Counted from the first letter of the stretch, positions 54,501-63,930 are shown. The stretch is 64,000 nucleotides of DNA from Janthinobacterium rivuli (GCF_029690045.1 NZ_CP121464.1:4092001-4156000), one strand, 5' to 3'. Numbers and translations: made by a program. The notes: generated by a model from the sequence alone, not told the origin.

Positions 54501-55415
54501 ATGAGGCAACGCACCCTGAAAAGCCGCATCACGGACCCCAGCGAAACGACGCTGGCCTGGGTCCTGCTGACGCCGGCGATTCTGTTTTTACTGCTGATCG
54601 TGGCCTACCCGGTCAGCAAACTGATCTACAACAGCTTTTTCGACATCCGCCTGTCCGGCGGCGGCCTGCCCAGTTTCGTGGGCCTGGACAATTACAAAAT
54701 GGCGCTGGAAGACAGCCTGTTCTGGAAGTCCTTGAAAAACACCATCATCATCACCGTCGTCACCGTGCCTGGCGCGCTGGTGGCGGGCCTGGGCCTGGCC
54801 ATGCTGGCCAACATGCCGTTCAAATACCGCTGGCCCGTGCGCCTGGCGCTGCTGCTGCCGTGGGCCTTGCCGCTGGCCTTCGTCGGCCTGATCTTCGCCT
54901 GGTTCTTCCACAGCGAATACGGCCTGGTGAACGACATCATCCGCCGCATCGACCTGCTGATCCCCGGCCTGGGCTGGGAACCGCAAATCTGGTTCAACTC
55001 GCCCGCGCTGACCATGGCCGCCATCTGCATCACGACCATCTGGAAAACCTCGTCGTTCATGGCCCTGATTTTGCTGGCCGGCCTGCAAACCATCCCCGCC
55101 TCGCTGTATGAAGCGGCCGAAGTGGACGGCGCCAGCAAGTGGAAGCAATTTACGGAAGTGACCCTGCCGCTCTTGGTGCCATCGATGCTGGTGGCGCTGA
55201 TCTTCCGCACCTTGACGGCCATCCAGTCCTTCGATATTCCGTACAACATGCCCGGCCCTGGCGATGAAACCAAGACCCTGGCCATGTACATCCAGTCCAA
55301 TACGGTGGACTACCTTGACGTGGGCTACGGCTCGACCCTGGCGGTGTTCATGTTCCTGCTGTCGATGGCCACCACGTTTGTGTATCTGAAATATGTAAGA
55401 GGAGACAAAGAATGA
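54501..55415 (+). CDS. ABC sugar permease 1
   Basis: MalF/UgpA-type permease of 304 residues with six helices; first helix WVLLTPAILFLLLIVAYPVS. The coupling EAA loop is YEAAEVDGASKWKQFTEVTL. ATG at 54501 with CGAGGAA upstream. The stop overlaps the second permease start by 4 bp. Confidence 0.92.
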   Translation: MRQRTLKSRITDPSETTLAWVLLTPAILFLLLIVAYPVSKLIYNSFFDIRLSGGGLPSFVGLDNYKMALEDSLFWKSLKNTIIITVVTVPGALVAGLGLAMLANMPFKYRWPVRLALLLPWALPLAFVGLIFAWFFHSEYGLVNDIIRRIDLLIPGLGWEPQIWFNSPALTMAAICITTIWKTSSFMALILLAGLQTIPASLYEAAEVDGASKWKQFTEVTLPLLVPSMLVALIFRTLTAIQSFDIPYNMPGPGDETKTLAMYIQSNTVDYLDVGYGSTLAVFMFLLSMATTFVYLKYVRGDKE

Positions 55416-56242
55416 GCGGCCTGTTTTCATCGAAGCGCCTGCGCTGGTTCGCCGCCGCGATCGTCATCCTCAACGGCGTCTTTCCCGCCCTGTGGATTCT
55501 TTTCACCTCGCTGAAGACCGAGAGCGAACTGACGCAAAAGCCGATCACCTACTGGCCGCACGAACCGACCATCGGCAATTTCATCTCGGCCTTCCAGGAC
55601 CAGCCGCTGCTGACGTTCCTGACCAACAGCCTGATCGTGGCCGGCCTGTCGACCCTGCTCAGCCTGTTCATCAGCGCGCTGGCCGCGTACGCGATCGCCC
55701 GCTTGCGCCTGCGTTTCCGTGGCCTGATCCTGACGGCCATCATCGGCGTGTCGATGTTCCCGCTGGTGACCCTGATGGTGCCGCTGTTCGAAATCATGCG
55801 CAGCCTGGGCTTGCTGAACTCCTACTGGGCGCTCGTGCTGCCGTACACGGTGCTGAACCTGCCGATTTGCACCCTGATGATGGTGAGCTTTTTCCAGGAT
55901 ATTCCGCGCGACATCGAGAATGCGGCCATGCTCGACGGCTGCACCCGCCTGAGCGCCCTGTGGCGCATCGTGCTGCCGCTGGCCGCGCCGGGCGTGGCGA
56001 CGGCCGCCATCCTCGCGTTCGTCAATTCCTGGGATGAGTTCCTGCTGGCGCTGTCGATGAATTCGGCCGTGGCTTACCGCACCCTGCCCGTCGGCATCCA
56101 GCTGTACCAGGGCGAGTTCGCCTTCCCGTGGCCGATCATTTCGGCGGCGCTGGTGGTGGCCATCGTGCCCATCGTCGTGCTGATCGTGATCTTCCAGGAA
56201 AAGGTCGTCAGCGGCCTGACCTCGGGCGGCTTGAAGGGCTAA
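55412..56242 (+). CDS. ABC sugar permease 2
   Basis: MalG/UgpE-type permease of 276 residues with six helices. The N-terminus ILNGVFPALWILFTSLKTES and the EAA loop ENAAMLDGCTRLSALWRIVL are family marks. Partner of permease 1; AGAGGAGACA before the start lies within the upstream gene. Confidence 0.92.
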   Translation: MSGLFSSKRLRWFAAAIVILNGVFPALWILFTSLKTESELTQKPITYWPHEPTIGNFISAFQDQPLLTFLTNSLIVAGLSTLLSLFISALAAYAIARLRLRFRGLILTAIIGVSMFPLVTLMVPLFEIMRSLGLLNSYWALVLPYTVLNLPICTLMMVSFFQDIPRDIENAAMLDGCTRLSALWRIVLPLAAPGVATAAILAFVNSWDEFLLALSMNSAVAYRTLPVGIQLYQGEFAFPWPIISAALVVAIVPIVVLIVIFQEKVVSGLTSGGLKG

Positions 56243-56251
56243 GGCGAAGAC

Positions 56252-57148
56252 ATGGACCACCAGTCTCCCTTCACCCTGGCGCACGGCGACTGCCGCGCCG
56301 ACGTCCACCCGGCCACGGGTGGCGCGCTGGCGGCGCTGCGCTGGCGCGGACGCGACATCCTGCGCGCCGCGCCGGCCGCTGCCGACGTGCGGCAGATGGC
56401 CTGCTATCCTTTGGTGCCGTATTCGAACCGCATCGGCAACGCCGTGCTGCAGGCGTCGGAACAGACGTATGCGCTGCGCGCCAATTTCCCGCCCGAGCCG
56501 CACAGCATCCACGGCTTTGGCTGGCAGCGCGCCTGGCACGTGGCGGCGCGCACAAGCGACAGCGCCGAACTGCTGCTCGTGCATGGCGGCGACGCGGACT
56601 GGCCATTTGCCTGCACGGTGCAGCAAACCGTGCTGCTCGACGATGCCGGTCTGCGCCTGACTTTATCGGTGCGCAATGACGACACGCGCGCCATGCCCGC
56701 CGGCCTGGGATTTCACCCCTACTTCCCGCTGGCGCCTGGCCTGCGCCTGCAAACGCAATGGGATGGCGTGTGGAGCATGGGCGACGACCGCTTGCCGGCC
56801 GGCCTCGCACCAGTGGCGCAAGCGTCGCCATTCGCCACGCCGCAGCCGGTGGCCGGCTGGCAGGCGGACAATTGCTACAGCGGCTGGACGGGCCGCGCCA
56901 GCCTCGATTACGGAGATTATGCCGTGCAGCTGTCGGCCAGCGACAATTGCCGCCACCTGGTCTGCTTCGCGCCCAACGACGAGCGCGGCTTCATTGCGCT
57001 GGAACCCGTCACGCACGCGAATAACGCGTTCGCGCTGGCCGCGCGCGGCGCGCACGCCACGGGCATGCGCCTGCTGGCGCCCGGCGAGAGCCTGCACATC
57101 GCCATGCGCCTGGCCATGGAAGACACTGCGGAGAAACAGCATGCGTGA
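56252..57148 (+). CDS. Aldose 1-epimerase-like mutarotase (probable sulfoquinovose mutarotase)
   Basis: Galactose mutarotase-fold protein of 298 residues. Conserved pieces: CYPLVPYSNRIGNAVL, HSIHGFGWQRAW, the catalytic-His region PAGLGFHPYFPL and the Glu of RGFIALEPVTHANNAF. Converts the alpha anomer freed by the sulfoquinovosidase to the beta form used by the dehydrogenase; a mutarotase is a regular member of sulfoquinovose clusters. Substrate is inferred from context. Confidence 0.85.
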   Translation: MDHQSPFTLAHGDCRADVHPATGGALAALRWRGRDILRAAPAAADVRQMACYPLVPYSNRIGNAVLQASEQTYALRANFPPEPHSIHGFGWQRAWHVAARTSDSAELLLVHGGDADWPFACTVQQTVLLDDAGLRLTLSVRNDDTRAMPAGLGFHPYFPLAPGLRLQTQWDGVWSMGDDRLPAGLAPVAQASPFATPQPVAGWQADNCYSGWTGRASLDYGDYAVQLSASDNCRHLVCFAPNDERGFIALEPVTHANNAFALAARGAHATGMRLLAPGESLHIAMRLAMEDTAEKQHA

Positions 57149-58049
57149 ATGGCAAGCCGAACTCGTGCTCGACACGCGCGCCCAGCTGGGCGAATGTCCG
57201 CTGTGGAGCGTGGCCGAACAATGCCTGTACTGGATCGACATCGCCGGGCGACGTCTGCACCGCTACGATCCGGCGACAAACCTCGACCGCGTCTGGTGGG
57301 TGCCGTGCGAGCCGGGCTGCATCGCCCTGGCTGAAAAGGGCGGCCTGGTGGCGGCCCTGCGCGACGGCTTCTACCGTTTCTATCCGCAGGAAGGCTTGCT
57401 CGACAAGCTGGCCGATGCACCGTACGACAGCGGCAACATGCGCTTCAACGATGGCCGCTGCGACAGCGCCGGGCGTTTCTGGGCCGGCGCCATGTATGAG
57501 CCGCGCACGGCGGAACTGGCTGCCATGTTTTGCCTGGAACGGGGTGCCACGCGCCTGGGCTGGGGACCGCAACACGATCTTGGCGTGAAAGTCAGCAATG
57601 GTCTCGCCTTCGCGGAAGATGGAAAATCCCTGTTCCAGTCCGATACGCCAAACCACGTGATCTACCGTTTCGCATTTGACGCGGCCAGCGGCCAGGTGGG
57701 CGAGCGCCAGGTGTTTGCCCGCCTCCCCGTCAAAGGCGAAGAGGCCGTGTATGGCGGCCGCCCCGATGGCGCGGCTTTGGATGCGGAAGGCTGCTACTGG
57801 AGCGCGCAGTACGAAGGCGGCCGGGTGCTGCGCTTTTCGCCGCAGGGCGAGATCATCGGCATCGTGCGCGTGCCCGTCGCGCGCCCCACCATGATCGCCT
57901 TTGGCGGCGCCGACCTGCGCACCCTGTACATCACCAGCGCGCGCGAAGGCGCAAGCGACGATGAACTGGCGCGCCAGCCGCAGGCCGGCGGCCTGTTTGC
58001 CGTGCGCTTGGACGTGGCAGGCCGCGCCGAACCCCTTTACCGGGATTGA
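57141..58049 (+). CDS. SMP-30/gluconolactonase family lactonase (probable sulfogluconolactonase)
   Basis: Six-bladed propeller lactonase of 302 residues: ELVLDTRAQLGECPLWSVAE (metal Glu), CLYWIDIAGRRLHRYDP, NMRFNDGRCDSAGRFWAGAM with metal-binding Asn/Asp, SNGLAFAEDGKSLFQSDTPN, and a late Asp in GGRPDGAALDAEG. Opens the sugar lactone made by the dehydrogenase to the aldonate. It overlaps the mutarotase gene by 8 bp. Confidence 0.88.
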   Translation: MREWQAELVLDTRAQLGECPLWSVAEQCLYWIDIAGRRLHRYDPATNLDRVWWVPCEPGCIALAEKGGLVAALRDGFYRFYPQEGLLDKLADAPYDSGNMRFNDGRCDSAGRFWAGAMYEPRTAELAAMFCLERGATRLGWGPQHDLGVKVSNGLAFAEDGKSLFQSDTPNHVIYRFAFDAASGQVGERQVFARLPVKGEEAVYGGRPDGAALDAEGCYWSAQYEGGRVLRFSPQGEIIGIVRVPVARPTMIAFGGADLRTLYITSAREGASDDELARQPQAGGLFAVRLDVAGRAEPLYRD

Positions 58050-58077
58050 TACCCCACACAACCCTCCCGAGGACAGC

Positions 58078-58866
58078 ATGAACGCCAACATCACTCTTTA
58101 CCCCAGCCTGCAGGACCGCGTGGTCTTCGTCTCCGGCGGCGGCTCCGGCATCGGTGCTTCCATGGTCGAACACTTCGCCCTGCAAGGCGCGCAAGTGGCT
58201 TTTTGCGATATCGACCGCGACGCCAGCGCCGCCCTGGCCGCGCGCCTGGCGCCCCTGTGCCGCCATGCGCCGCATTTCGTGTACAGCGACATCCGCGACA
58301 TCGCCGCCTACCAGGCCAGTCTGGCCGACGTCGAGGCGCGCTTTGGCGCCATCCGCGTGCTGCTCAATAACGCGGGCCGCGACGACCGCCATTCGCTGGC
58401 CGAACTGACGCCCGAGTACTGGGACAACTGCCTGGCCCTGAACCTGAAACACCACGTGTTCGCCATCCAGCAGGTGGCGCCCGGCATGGCGGCCGCCGGC
58501 GGCGGCTCCATCATCAACCTCGGCTCCATTTCATGGATGCGCGGGCGCCCCAACCTGGTCGGCTACACCACGTCCAAGGCGGGCATCGCGGGCCTGTCGC
58601 GCACCCTGGCGCGCGAGCTGGGCGAAAAGAATATCCGCGTCAACGCCATCGCGCCGGGCGCCATCGCCACGGACCGCCAGGCCGCGCTGTGGCGCGATCC
58701 GGAAGAAGACCGGCGTTTCATCGAACTGCAATGCCTGAAATACCGGCTCGATGCGGGCCACGTGGCACGCACGGCCCTGTTCCTCGCGGCCGACGATTCG
58801 GACGGCATCACGGGCCAGAACATCATCGTCGACGCGGGACTGGCCCAAGTTTCCGTCGCGGGTTAA
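58078..58866 (+). CDS. SDR-family sugar dehydrogenase (probable sulfoquinovose dehydrogenase)
   Basis: Short-chain dehydrogenase of 262 residues: NAD-binding FVSGGGSGIGASMVEHFALQ, LLNNAGRDDRHSL, catalytic Ser in IINLGSISWMRG and the YTTSKAG Tyr-Lys pair, PGAIATDRQ after it. Oxidises the C1 of an aldose to a lactone. Sulfo-ED strains use an SDR for sulfoquinovose; SDRs acting on xylose, arabinose or galactose are the alternative reading. ATG with GAGGACA upstream. Confidence 0.85.
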   Translation: MNANITLYPSLQDRVVFVSGGGSGIGASMVEHFALQGAQVAFCDIDRDASAALAARLAPLCRHAPHFVYSDIRDIAAYQASLADVEARFGAIRVLLNNAGRDDRHSLAELTPEYWDNCLALNLKHHVFAIQQVAPGMAAAGGGSIINLGSISWMRGRPNLVGYTTSKAGIAGLSRTLARELGEKNIRVNAIAPGAIATDRQAALWRDPEEDRRFIELQCLKYRLDAGHVARTALFLAADDSDGITGQNIIVDAGLAQVSVAG

Positions 58867-58896
58867 GCCGCATCCCCCCATTCAAGGAGAACCCTC

Positions 58897-60351
58897 ATGT
58901 TGAACCTGCAAGACGCAAGCCTGTTGAAACAGCAATGCCTGATCGACGGCGCCTGGTGCGACGCCGATGACGGCGCCACCATCGATGTCACCAACCCGGC
59001 CACGGGCGACGTGATCGCCACCGTGCCGCGCATGGGCGCGGCCGAAACGCGGCGCGCCATCGCCGCCTCGCACGCGGCCTTCCGGCTGTGGCGCAAGCAG
59101 ACCGTGAAGGCGCGCGCCACGGTGCTGCGCGCCTGGCATGCCTTGATTTTGCAGCACGCCGACGACCTGGCGCTGATCCTCACCAGCGAGCAAGGCAAGT
59201 CGCTGGCCGAAGCGAAGGGCGAGATCGTCTCGAACGCGGCCTACCTGGAATGGTTTGCCGAGGAAGGCAAGCGCGCGTATGGCGACGTCATCGCGCCGCC
59301 GTCGAACGACAAGCGCATCGTGGTCATCAAGCAGCCGATCGGCGTGTGCGCGGCCATCACGCCGTGGAATTTCCCGAACGGCATGATCACGCGCAAGGCC
59401 GGCCCCGCCCTGGCGGCCGGCTGCAGCATGGTCCTGAAACCGGCGTCGCAAACGCCGCTGTCGGCCCTGGCCCTGGGCGAACTGGCGCTGCGCGCCGGCG
59501 TGCCGCCCGGCGTCTTCAATGTGGTGACGGGCGCCGCGCAGGCGATCGGCACGGAACTGTGCCACAACGACCTGGTACGCAAGATCACGTTTACGGGATC
59601 GACGGAAGTGGGCGCCTGGCTGTCGCGCGAGGCGGCCGGCACCATCAAGAAGCTGTCGCTGGAACTGGGCGGCAACGCGCCCTTCATCGTTTTCGACGAT
59701 GCCGACATCGACGCGGCCGTCGAAGGCGTGCTGATGTCGAAATACCGCAACAGCGGCCAGACCTGCGTGTGCGCCAACCGCATCTACGTGCAGGACAGCA
59801 TCTACGATGACTTCGCCGCCCGCCTCGTGGCCAAGGTGGCCGAGCTGAAACTGGGCAATGGCCTGGACGCTGGCGTCACGCAAGGCCCGCTGATCGATGA
59901 AAACGCCGTGCGCAAGATCGAGCAGCATATCGCCGACGCGCTGGCCAAGGGCGGCAAGCTGGCCATCGGCGGCAAGCGCCACGCGCTGGGCGGCAGCTTT
60001 TTCGAGCCCAGCGTGGTACTGGAAGCGAACAGCGACATGCTGGTGGCCACCGAGGAAACCTTCGCCCCGCTGGCGCCGCTGTTCCGCTTCCACAGTGAAG
60101 ACGAAGTCGTCGCCATGGCCAACGCCACGCAATTCGGCCTGGCCGGTTATTTCTACAGCCGCGACCTGGGCAGGGTCTGGCGCGTGGCCGAAGAACTGGA
60201 AGTGGGCATGGTCGGCATCAACACGGGCATGATCGCCAACGAAATGGCGCCATTCGGCGGCGTCAAGCATTCGGGCATGGGCCGCGAAGGCTCGCATTAC
60301 GGCATGGACGACTTTCTCGATATCAAATATTTGTGCATGGGAGGGATTTGA
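58897..60351 (+). CDS. Aldehyde dehydrogenase (probable sulfolactaldehyde dehydrogenase, GabD-like)
   Basis: NAD(P) aldehyde dehydrogenase of 484 residues: TPWNFPNGMITRKAGPALAA, KLSLELGGNAPFIVFDDADI with the general-base Glu, and the catalytic Cys in YRNSGQTCVCANRIYV. Closest in look to succinate-semialdehyde dehydrogenase (GabD), the family used for sulfolactaldehyde oxidation to sulfolactate in sulfo-ED bacteria. Good AAGGAGA site. Last enzyme of the central pathway in the gene order. Confidence 0.85.
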   Translation: MLNLQDASLLKQQCLIDGAWCDADDGATIDVTNPATGDVIATVPRMGAAETRRAIAASHAAFRLWRKQTVKARATVLRAWHALILQHADDLALILTSEQGKSLAEAKGEIVSNAAYLEWFAEEGKRAYGDVIAPPSNDKRIVVIKQPIGVCAAITPWNFPNGMITRKAGPALAAGCSMVLKPASQTPLSALALGELALRAGVPPGVFNVVTGAAQAIGTELCHNDLVRKITFTGSTEVGAWLSREAAGTIKKLSLELGGNAPFIVFDDADIDAAVEGVLMSKYRNSGQTCVCANRIYVQDSIYDDFAARLVAKVAELKLGNGLDAGVTQGPLIDENAVRKIEQHIADALAKGGKLAIGGKRHALGGSFFEPSVVLEANSDMLVATEETFAPLAPLFRFHSEDEVVAMANATQFGLAGYFYSRDLGRVWRVAEELEVGMVGINTGMIANEMAPFGGVKHSGMGREGSHYGMDDFLDIKYLCMGGI

Positions 60352-60415
60352 TTATTTAATGTAGGCAAGGCAGGGATCAGCAAGCATACTCATAAAAAAC
60401 ACAGGAGACAAGATC

Positions 60416-61819
60416 ATGCAAACGACATTGCGCAAGACCACATTGGCCGCGGCCATCACCGGCGTGCTTCTCGCGTCGCCATTTGTTAGCGCTAACGCGC
60501 GCGCCGACGAACTGAGCGACATGAAGGCCATGCTGGCCCAGCTGCAGGAAAGAGTGGCGCAGATGGAAGCGAAAGCGGCTCAGCCGGCACCTGCCGCGGC
60601 ACCTGCCGCAGCGATGGCGGCCGCACCGGCGGCGGCCCCCGTGAAACCCGTCACCGGCTTCAACTGGAAGCTGTACGGCCGTGGCGACATCGGCTACACG
60701 GTTTCGCGCGGCAAGGATGCCAGCGGGCGCCAGCTGACGAACCACCGCCTGAACCAGGGCGAGATGGCCAGCCGCCTGGGCCTCACGGGCGCCTGGGTTT
60801 TCAGCGATGAATACAAGGCCATCTTCGGCGTCGAGACAGGCTTGAACCTGTTCAACGGCAACGCGGGCGGCGGCACGCAAAACAACACCACCTCGTCCGT
60901 GCTGTTCAACCGCGGCTCCACCGTCGGCTTTGCGTCGACCACCTGGGGTTCGATCGAAGGCGGCACCATGTACATGGCGCCGTTCTGGGTCTCGCTGGGC
61001 GCCGACCTGGCCTCGGCGCACAACTACGGCGCCAATGACTTCAGCGCCCTGTTCTCGCTCACGCGCCCCGAGTCCCTGGGCCGCTACCTGAAAGACCCCG
61101 TGACGGGCAACGCCAGCAAGACGACGAGTTTGGCCGGCAACAACTCGGGCACGGCGCTGTTCTACGGCAATGCGCTGCGCTACCGCAGCCCCACCTGGAA
61201 CAACGTCTCGGCCGAGGTGTCGTATTCGGCCGGCCAGCAGGCGTCTTCCGCAACCGACCTGGAAAACGATGGCCGCAGCTGGGCCGCCAACGTGCTGTAC
61301 AAAAAGGGCGACCTGTTCCTCGGCTATGCGCACATGGATTACCAGCAGAGCAACGACATCAGCACGGCCGGCACGCCGAATTTCATCAAGCGCAACCAGG
61401 TCACCGATATCGTCGGCGCGCGCTACAAGTGGAACGACTTTACCTTGGGCGGCTCCTACACGTCCTACCGCGTGTCGAACGCGGGCGGCTATGCGGCCGA
61501 CGCCTTTGGCGTCTCGGGCGCGTATGACCTTGGCAAGCACCGCATCGAGGGCAGCCTGGCGCACATCAGCTATGACGGCGTCAACGCCAAAGGCGCGTTC
61601 GGCACGAACACGGGCGATGGCGTGGGCAAGCCAAAATCGACGGCCTACTCGCTGGGCTATCTGTACAACTTCCAGCCTACCCTGTCGTTCTACGCGTACG
61701 CCACGCGCATCGCCAACAACAGTCACGCCAAGCTGGGCGTCTTGCAGTTCCGGGGGGACAATAACTACTTCGGCTACAGCCCCGTCGAGCTGACCGCCGG
61801 CATGTTCCTCGTCTTTTAA
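60416..61819 (+). CDS. Outer-membrane porin with N-terminal coiled coil
   Basis: Beta-barrel porin of 467 residues. Signal peptide MQTTLRKTTLAAAITGVLLA with cleavage after ARA, a short coiled coil DELSDMKAMLAQLQERVAQM and an Ala/Pro spacer, then a 16-strand-type barrel (GFNWKLYGRGDIGYTVSRG; RLGLTGAWVFSDEYKAIFGV) ending in Phe (LTAGMFLVF), as porins of Burkholderiales do. ATG with CAGGAGACA upstream. Probably admits the sulfosugar or its glycoside. A LacI-type operator lies within its signal-peptide codons. Confidence 0.87.
   Translation: MQTTLRKTTLAAAITGVLLASPFVSANARADELSDMKAMLAQLQERVAQMEAKAAQPAPAAAPAAAMAAAPAAAPVKPVTGFNWKLYGRGDIGYTVSRGKDASGRQLTNHRLNQGEMASRLGLTGAWVFSDEYKAIFGVETGLNLFNGNAGGGTQNNTTSSVLFNRGSTVGFASTTWGSIEGGTMYMAPFWVSLGADLASAHNYGANDFSALFSLTRPESLGRYLKDPVTGNASKTTSLAGNNSGTALFYGNALRYRSPTWNNVSAEVSYSAGQQASSATDLENDGRSWAANVLYKKGDLFLGYAHMDYQQSNDISTAGTPNFIKRNQVTDIVGARYKWNDFTLGGSYTSYRVSNAGGYAADAFGVSGAYDLGKHRIEGSLAHISYDGVNAKGAFGTNTGDGVGKPKSTAYSLGYLYNFQPTLSFYAYATRIANNSHAKLGVLQFRGDNNYFGYSPVELTAGMFLVF
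60484..60497. promoter_or_regulatory. LacI-type operator inside the porin coding region
   Basis: TGTTAGCGCTAACG, sharing the palindromic 12-bp core GTTAGCGCTAAC with the operator at 49280-49293. It lies 69 bp after the porin start codon, in the codons for the end of the signal peptide (FVSANAR). Could act as a roadblock or as a second operator for looping. Confidence 0.75.
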
Positions 61820-61844
61820 TTAGTGCTTAATTGTTGATGCACCG

Positions 61845-61884
61845 CCGGCCCGCCCGCATGCCCCGCCATGCGGCGGCCGGTTTT
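61845..61884 (+). terminator. Hairpin with T-run between porin and sulfoquinovosidase genes
   Basis: Inverted repeat CCGGCCCGCCCGCATG (61845-61860) and CATGCGGCGGCCGG (61867-61880) with two unpaired bases in the left arm, then TTTT. Looks like a partial terminator that would let only some transcripts continue into the GH31 gene. Confidence 0.6.
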
Positions 61885-61901
61885 CACAGGAGTTGATCGC
61901 C

Positions 61902-63923
61902 ATGCAGTACACACTACACCAGGAAAATGACAGCGTCGCCCTGCGCTGCGCCGGCCGCTTGCTGCTGCGCCACAGCGCCGCTGCGCCATGCGTGTTCGTC
62001 GGCCAGGGCCGCGAAAGCATGGAAATGTACCGCGGTAACTTCGAGATCGAGGATTACGTCGAGGAGCGCAGCGCCCTGCGCGCGCTGGCCGTCACCGAGG
62101 CCGATGGCGCCACTACCCTGAGCTTCGCGCGCCATGCGGGCGATGCACCGCAACTGGTGCTGGCCGTGCAGGCAACGCCGCATGGCCTGCACCTGGTGGT
62201 GCGCTATGCGGCGCCGGGCTGGAACCGGCTGTGGCTGCGCCTGCCGGCGGAACAGGATGAACACGTCTGGGGCTGCGGCGAGCAGATGTCGTACTTCGAC
62301 CTGCGCGGACGCCACTTCCCCCTGTGGACGTCGGAGCCGGGCGTGGGCCGCGACAAGTCGACGCACCTGACGTGGCAGGCGGACGTGACGTCCAAGTCGG
62401 GAGGCGACTACTATCACACGAATTACCCGCAGCCGAGCTTCATCTCGTCGCAGCGCTACTGCCTGCACGCGGAAACGACGGCGTATGCGGACTTCGATTT
62501 CCGCCAGCCCGATTTCCACGAGCTGCAATTCTGGGCCATGCCCGAGCGCCTGGAATTCATGCTGGCCGAGACCTTCGCCGACCTGGTCGGCGTCGTCTCG
62601 CAGCGCTTCGGCCGCCAGCCGCAATTGCCGGCATGGCTACAGAATGGCGCCATGCTGGGCCTGAAAGGCGGCGAGGAGCACGCGCGTACCATCCTGGCGC
62701 AGGCGCAGGAGCACGGCTTGCCCGTCAGCGCCCTGTGGTGCGAAGACTGGGTCGGCTTGCGCCAGACCTCGTTCGGCAAGCGTTTATTCTGGGACTGGCG
62801 CTGGCAGCCGCAGCGCTACCCTGACCTGAAGAACTGGATCGCCGACCTGGCGAAACAAGACATCCGCTTCCTCGGCTACGTCAACCCTTACCTGTGCAAC
62901 GACGGCACCCTGTACCAGGAAGCGCTGCAACAGGGCTTTTTGGCGACCGCCATCGATGGCGGCGCCTACCTGGTCGACTTCGGCGAATTCGATTGCGGCG
63001 TCGTCGACTTCACCAATCCGGCCGCCGCGCTGTGGTTCGAGGAACGCATCCTGCGCCAGGAAATGCTCGATTTCGGCCTGTCCGGCTGGATGGCCGATTT
63101 CGGCGAGTACCTGCCAATCGACCTGCGCCTGCACAATGGCGCCGACGCGCGCCTAATGCACAACGCCTGGCCGACCCTGTGGGCCGAAGTCAATGCGCGC
63201 GCCATCGAACGGGCCGGCAAGACGGGCGACGCCACCTTCTTCATGCGCGCCGGCTACACGGGCGTGCAGGCGCACTGCCCGCTGCTGTGGGCGGGCGACC
63301 AGTCGGTCGACTTCAGCCGCCACGACGGCTTGCAGACGGTGATCTGCGGCGCCCTGTCGTCCGGCCTATTGGGCAACGCCTACCACCACAGCGACATCGG
63401 CGGCTATACGAGCTTGTTCGGCAACCTGCGCACGGCCGAACTGTTCCAGCGCTGGACGGAAATGGCCGTGTTTACGTCGATGATGCGCACGCACGAAGGC
63501 AACCGTCCCGACGAGAACTTCCAGTTCTACCAGGATGAAGACGTGTTCCGCCACTTCGCCCGCATGACGCGGCTGCACGTGGCGCTGGCGCCCACCATCC
63601 GCGCCCTGGCCGAAGACGCCGTGGCGCGCGGCCTGCCGCTGCAGCGCCCGCTGTTCCTGCACTATGAACACGACCGCGCCACCTACGCCATCCAGGACCA
63701 GTACCTGTTCGGCCCCGACCTGCTGGTGGCGCCCGTGCATGCGGCCGGCGCTGCGCGCTGGAGCGCCTACCTGCCGCAGGGCGACGCCTGGATCCACCTG
63801 TGGAGCGGCGCCGCCTTCGAAGGCGGCCAGCGCGTGGAAGTCGATGCGCCTTTGGGCCAGCCGCCCGTCTTCGTGCGGCGCGGCTGCGCGCAGCAGGACT
63901 TCTTCCTGTCGCTGGCGAAATGA
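61902..63923 (+). CDS. GH31 sulfoquinovosidase (YihQ-like, K-E-R-W-Y type)
   Basis: Glycoside hydrolase family 31 protein of 673 residues that aligns along its length with E. coli YihQ as remembered: YRGNFEIED, WGCGEQMSYFDLRG, FPLWTSEPGVGR, WMADFGEYLP, WAGDQSVD, HHSDIGGYTSLF. Nucleophile Asp399 and acid/base Asp466 are present. Sulfonate-recognition residues appear as Lys255 (GLKGG), Glu281 (CEDW), Arg294 and Trp297 (FGKRLFW) and Tyr502 (GGYT): the Agrobacterium-type set instead of the Gln-Gln-Arg-Trp-Tyr of YihQ. Releases sulfoquinovose from its glycosides; no signal peptide, so cytoplasmic. ATG 61902 with CAGGAG. Confidence 0.92.
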   Translation: MQYTLHQENDSVALRCAGRLLLRHSAAAPCVFVGQGRESMEMYRGNFEIEDYVEERSALRALAVTEADGATTLSFARHAGDAPQLVLAVQATPHGLHLVVRYAAPGWNRLWLRLPAEQDEHVWGCGEQMSYFDLRGRHFPLWTSEPGVGRDKSTHLTWQADVTSKSGGDYYHTNYPQPSFISSQRYCLHAETTAYADFDFRQPDFHELQFWAMPERLEFMLAETFADLVGVVSQRFGRQPQLPAWLQNGAMLGLKGGEEHARTILAQAQEHGLPVSALWCEDWVGLRQTSFGKRLFWDWRWQPQRYPDLKNWIADLAKQDIRFLGYVNPYLCNDGTLYQEALQQGFLATAIDGGAYLVDFGEFDCGVVDFTNPAAALWFEERILRQEMLDFGLSGWMADFGEYLPIDLRLHNGADARLMHNAWPTLWAEVNARAIERAGKTGDATFFMRAGYTGVQAHCPLLWAGDQSVDFSRHDGLQTVICGALSSGLLGNAYHHSDIGGYTSLFGNLRTAELFQRWTEMAVFTSMMRTHEGNRPDENFQFYQDEDVFRHFARMTRLHVALAPTIRALAEDAVARGLPLQRPLFLHYEHDRATYAIQDQYLFGPDLLVAPVHAAGAARWSAYLPQGDAWIHLWSGAAFEGGQRVEVDAPLGQPPVFVRRGCAQQDFFLSLAK

Positions 63924-63930
63924 GCCTGGC

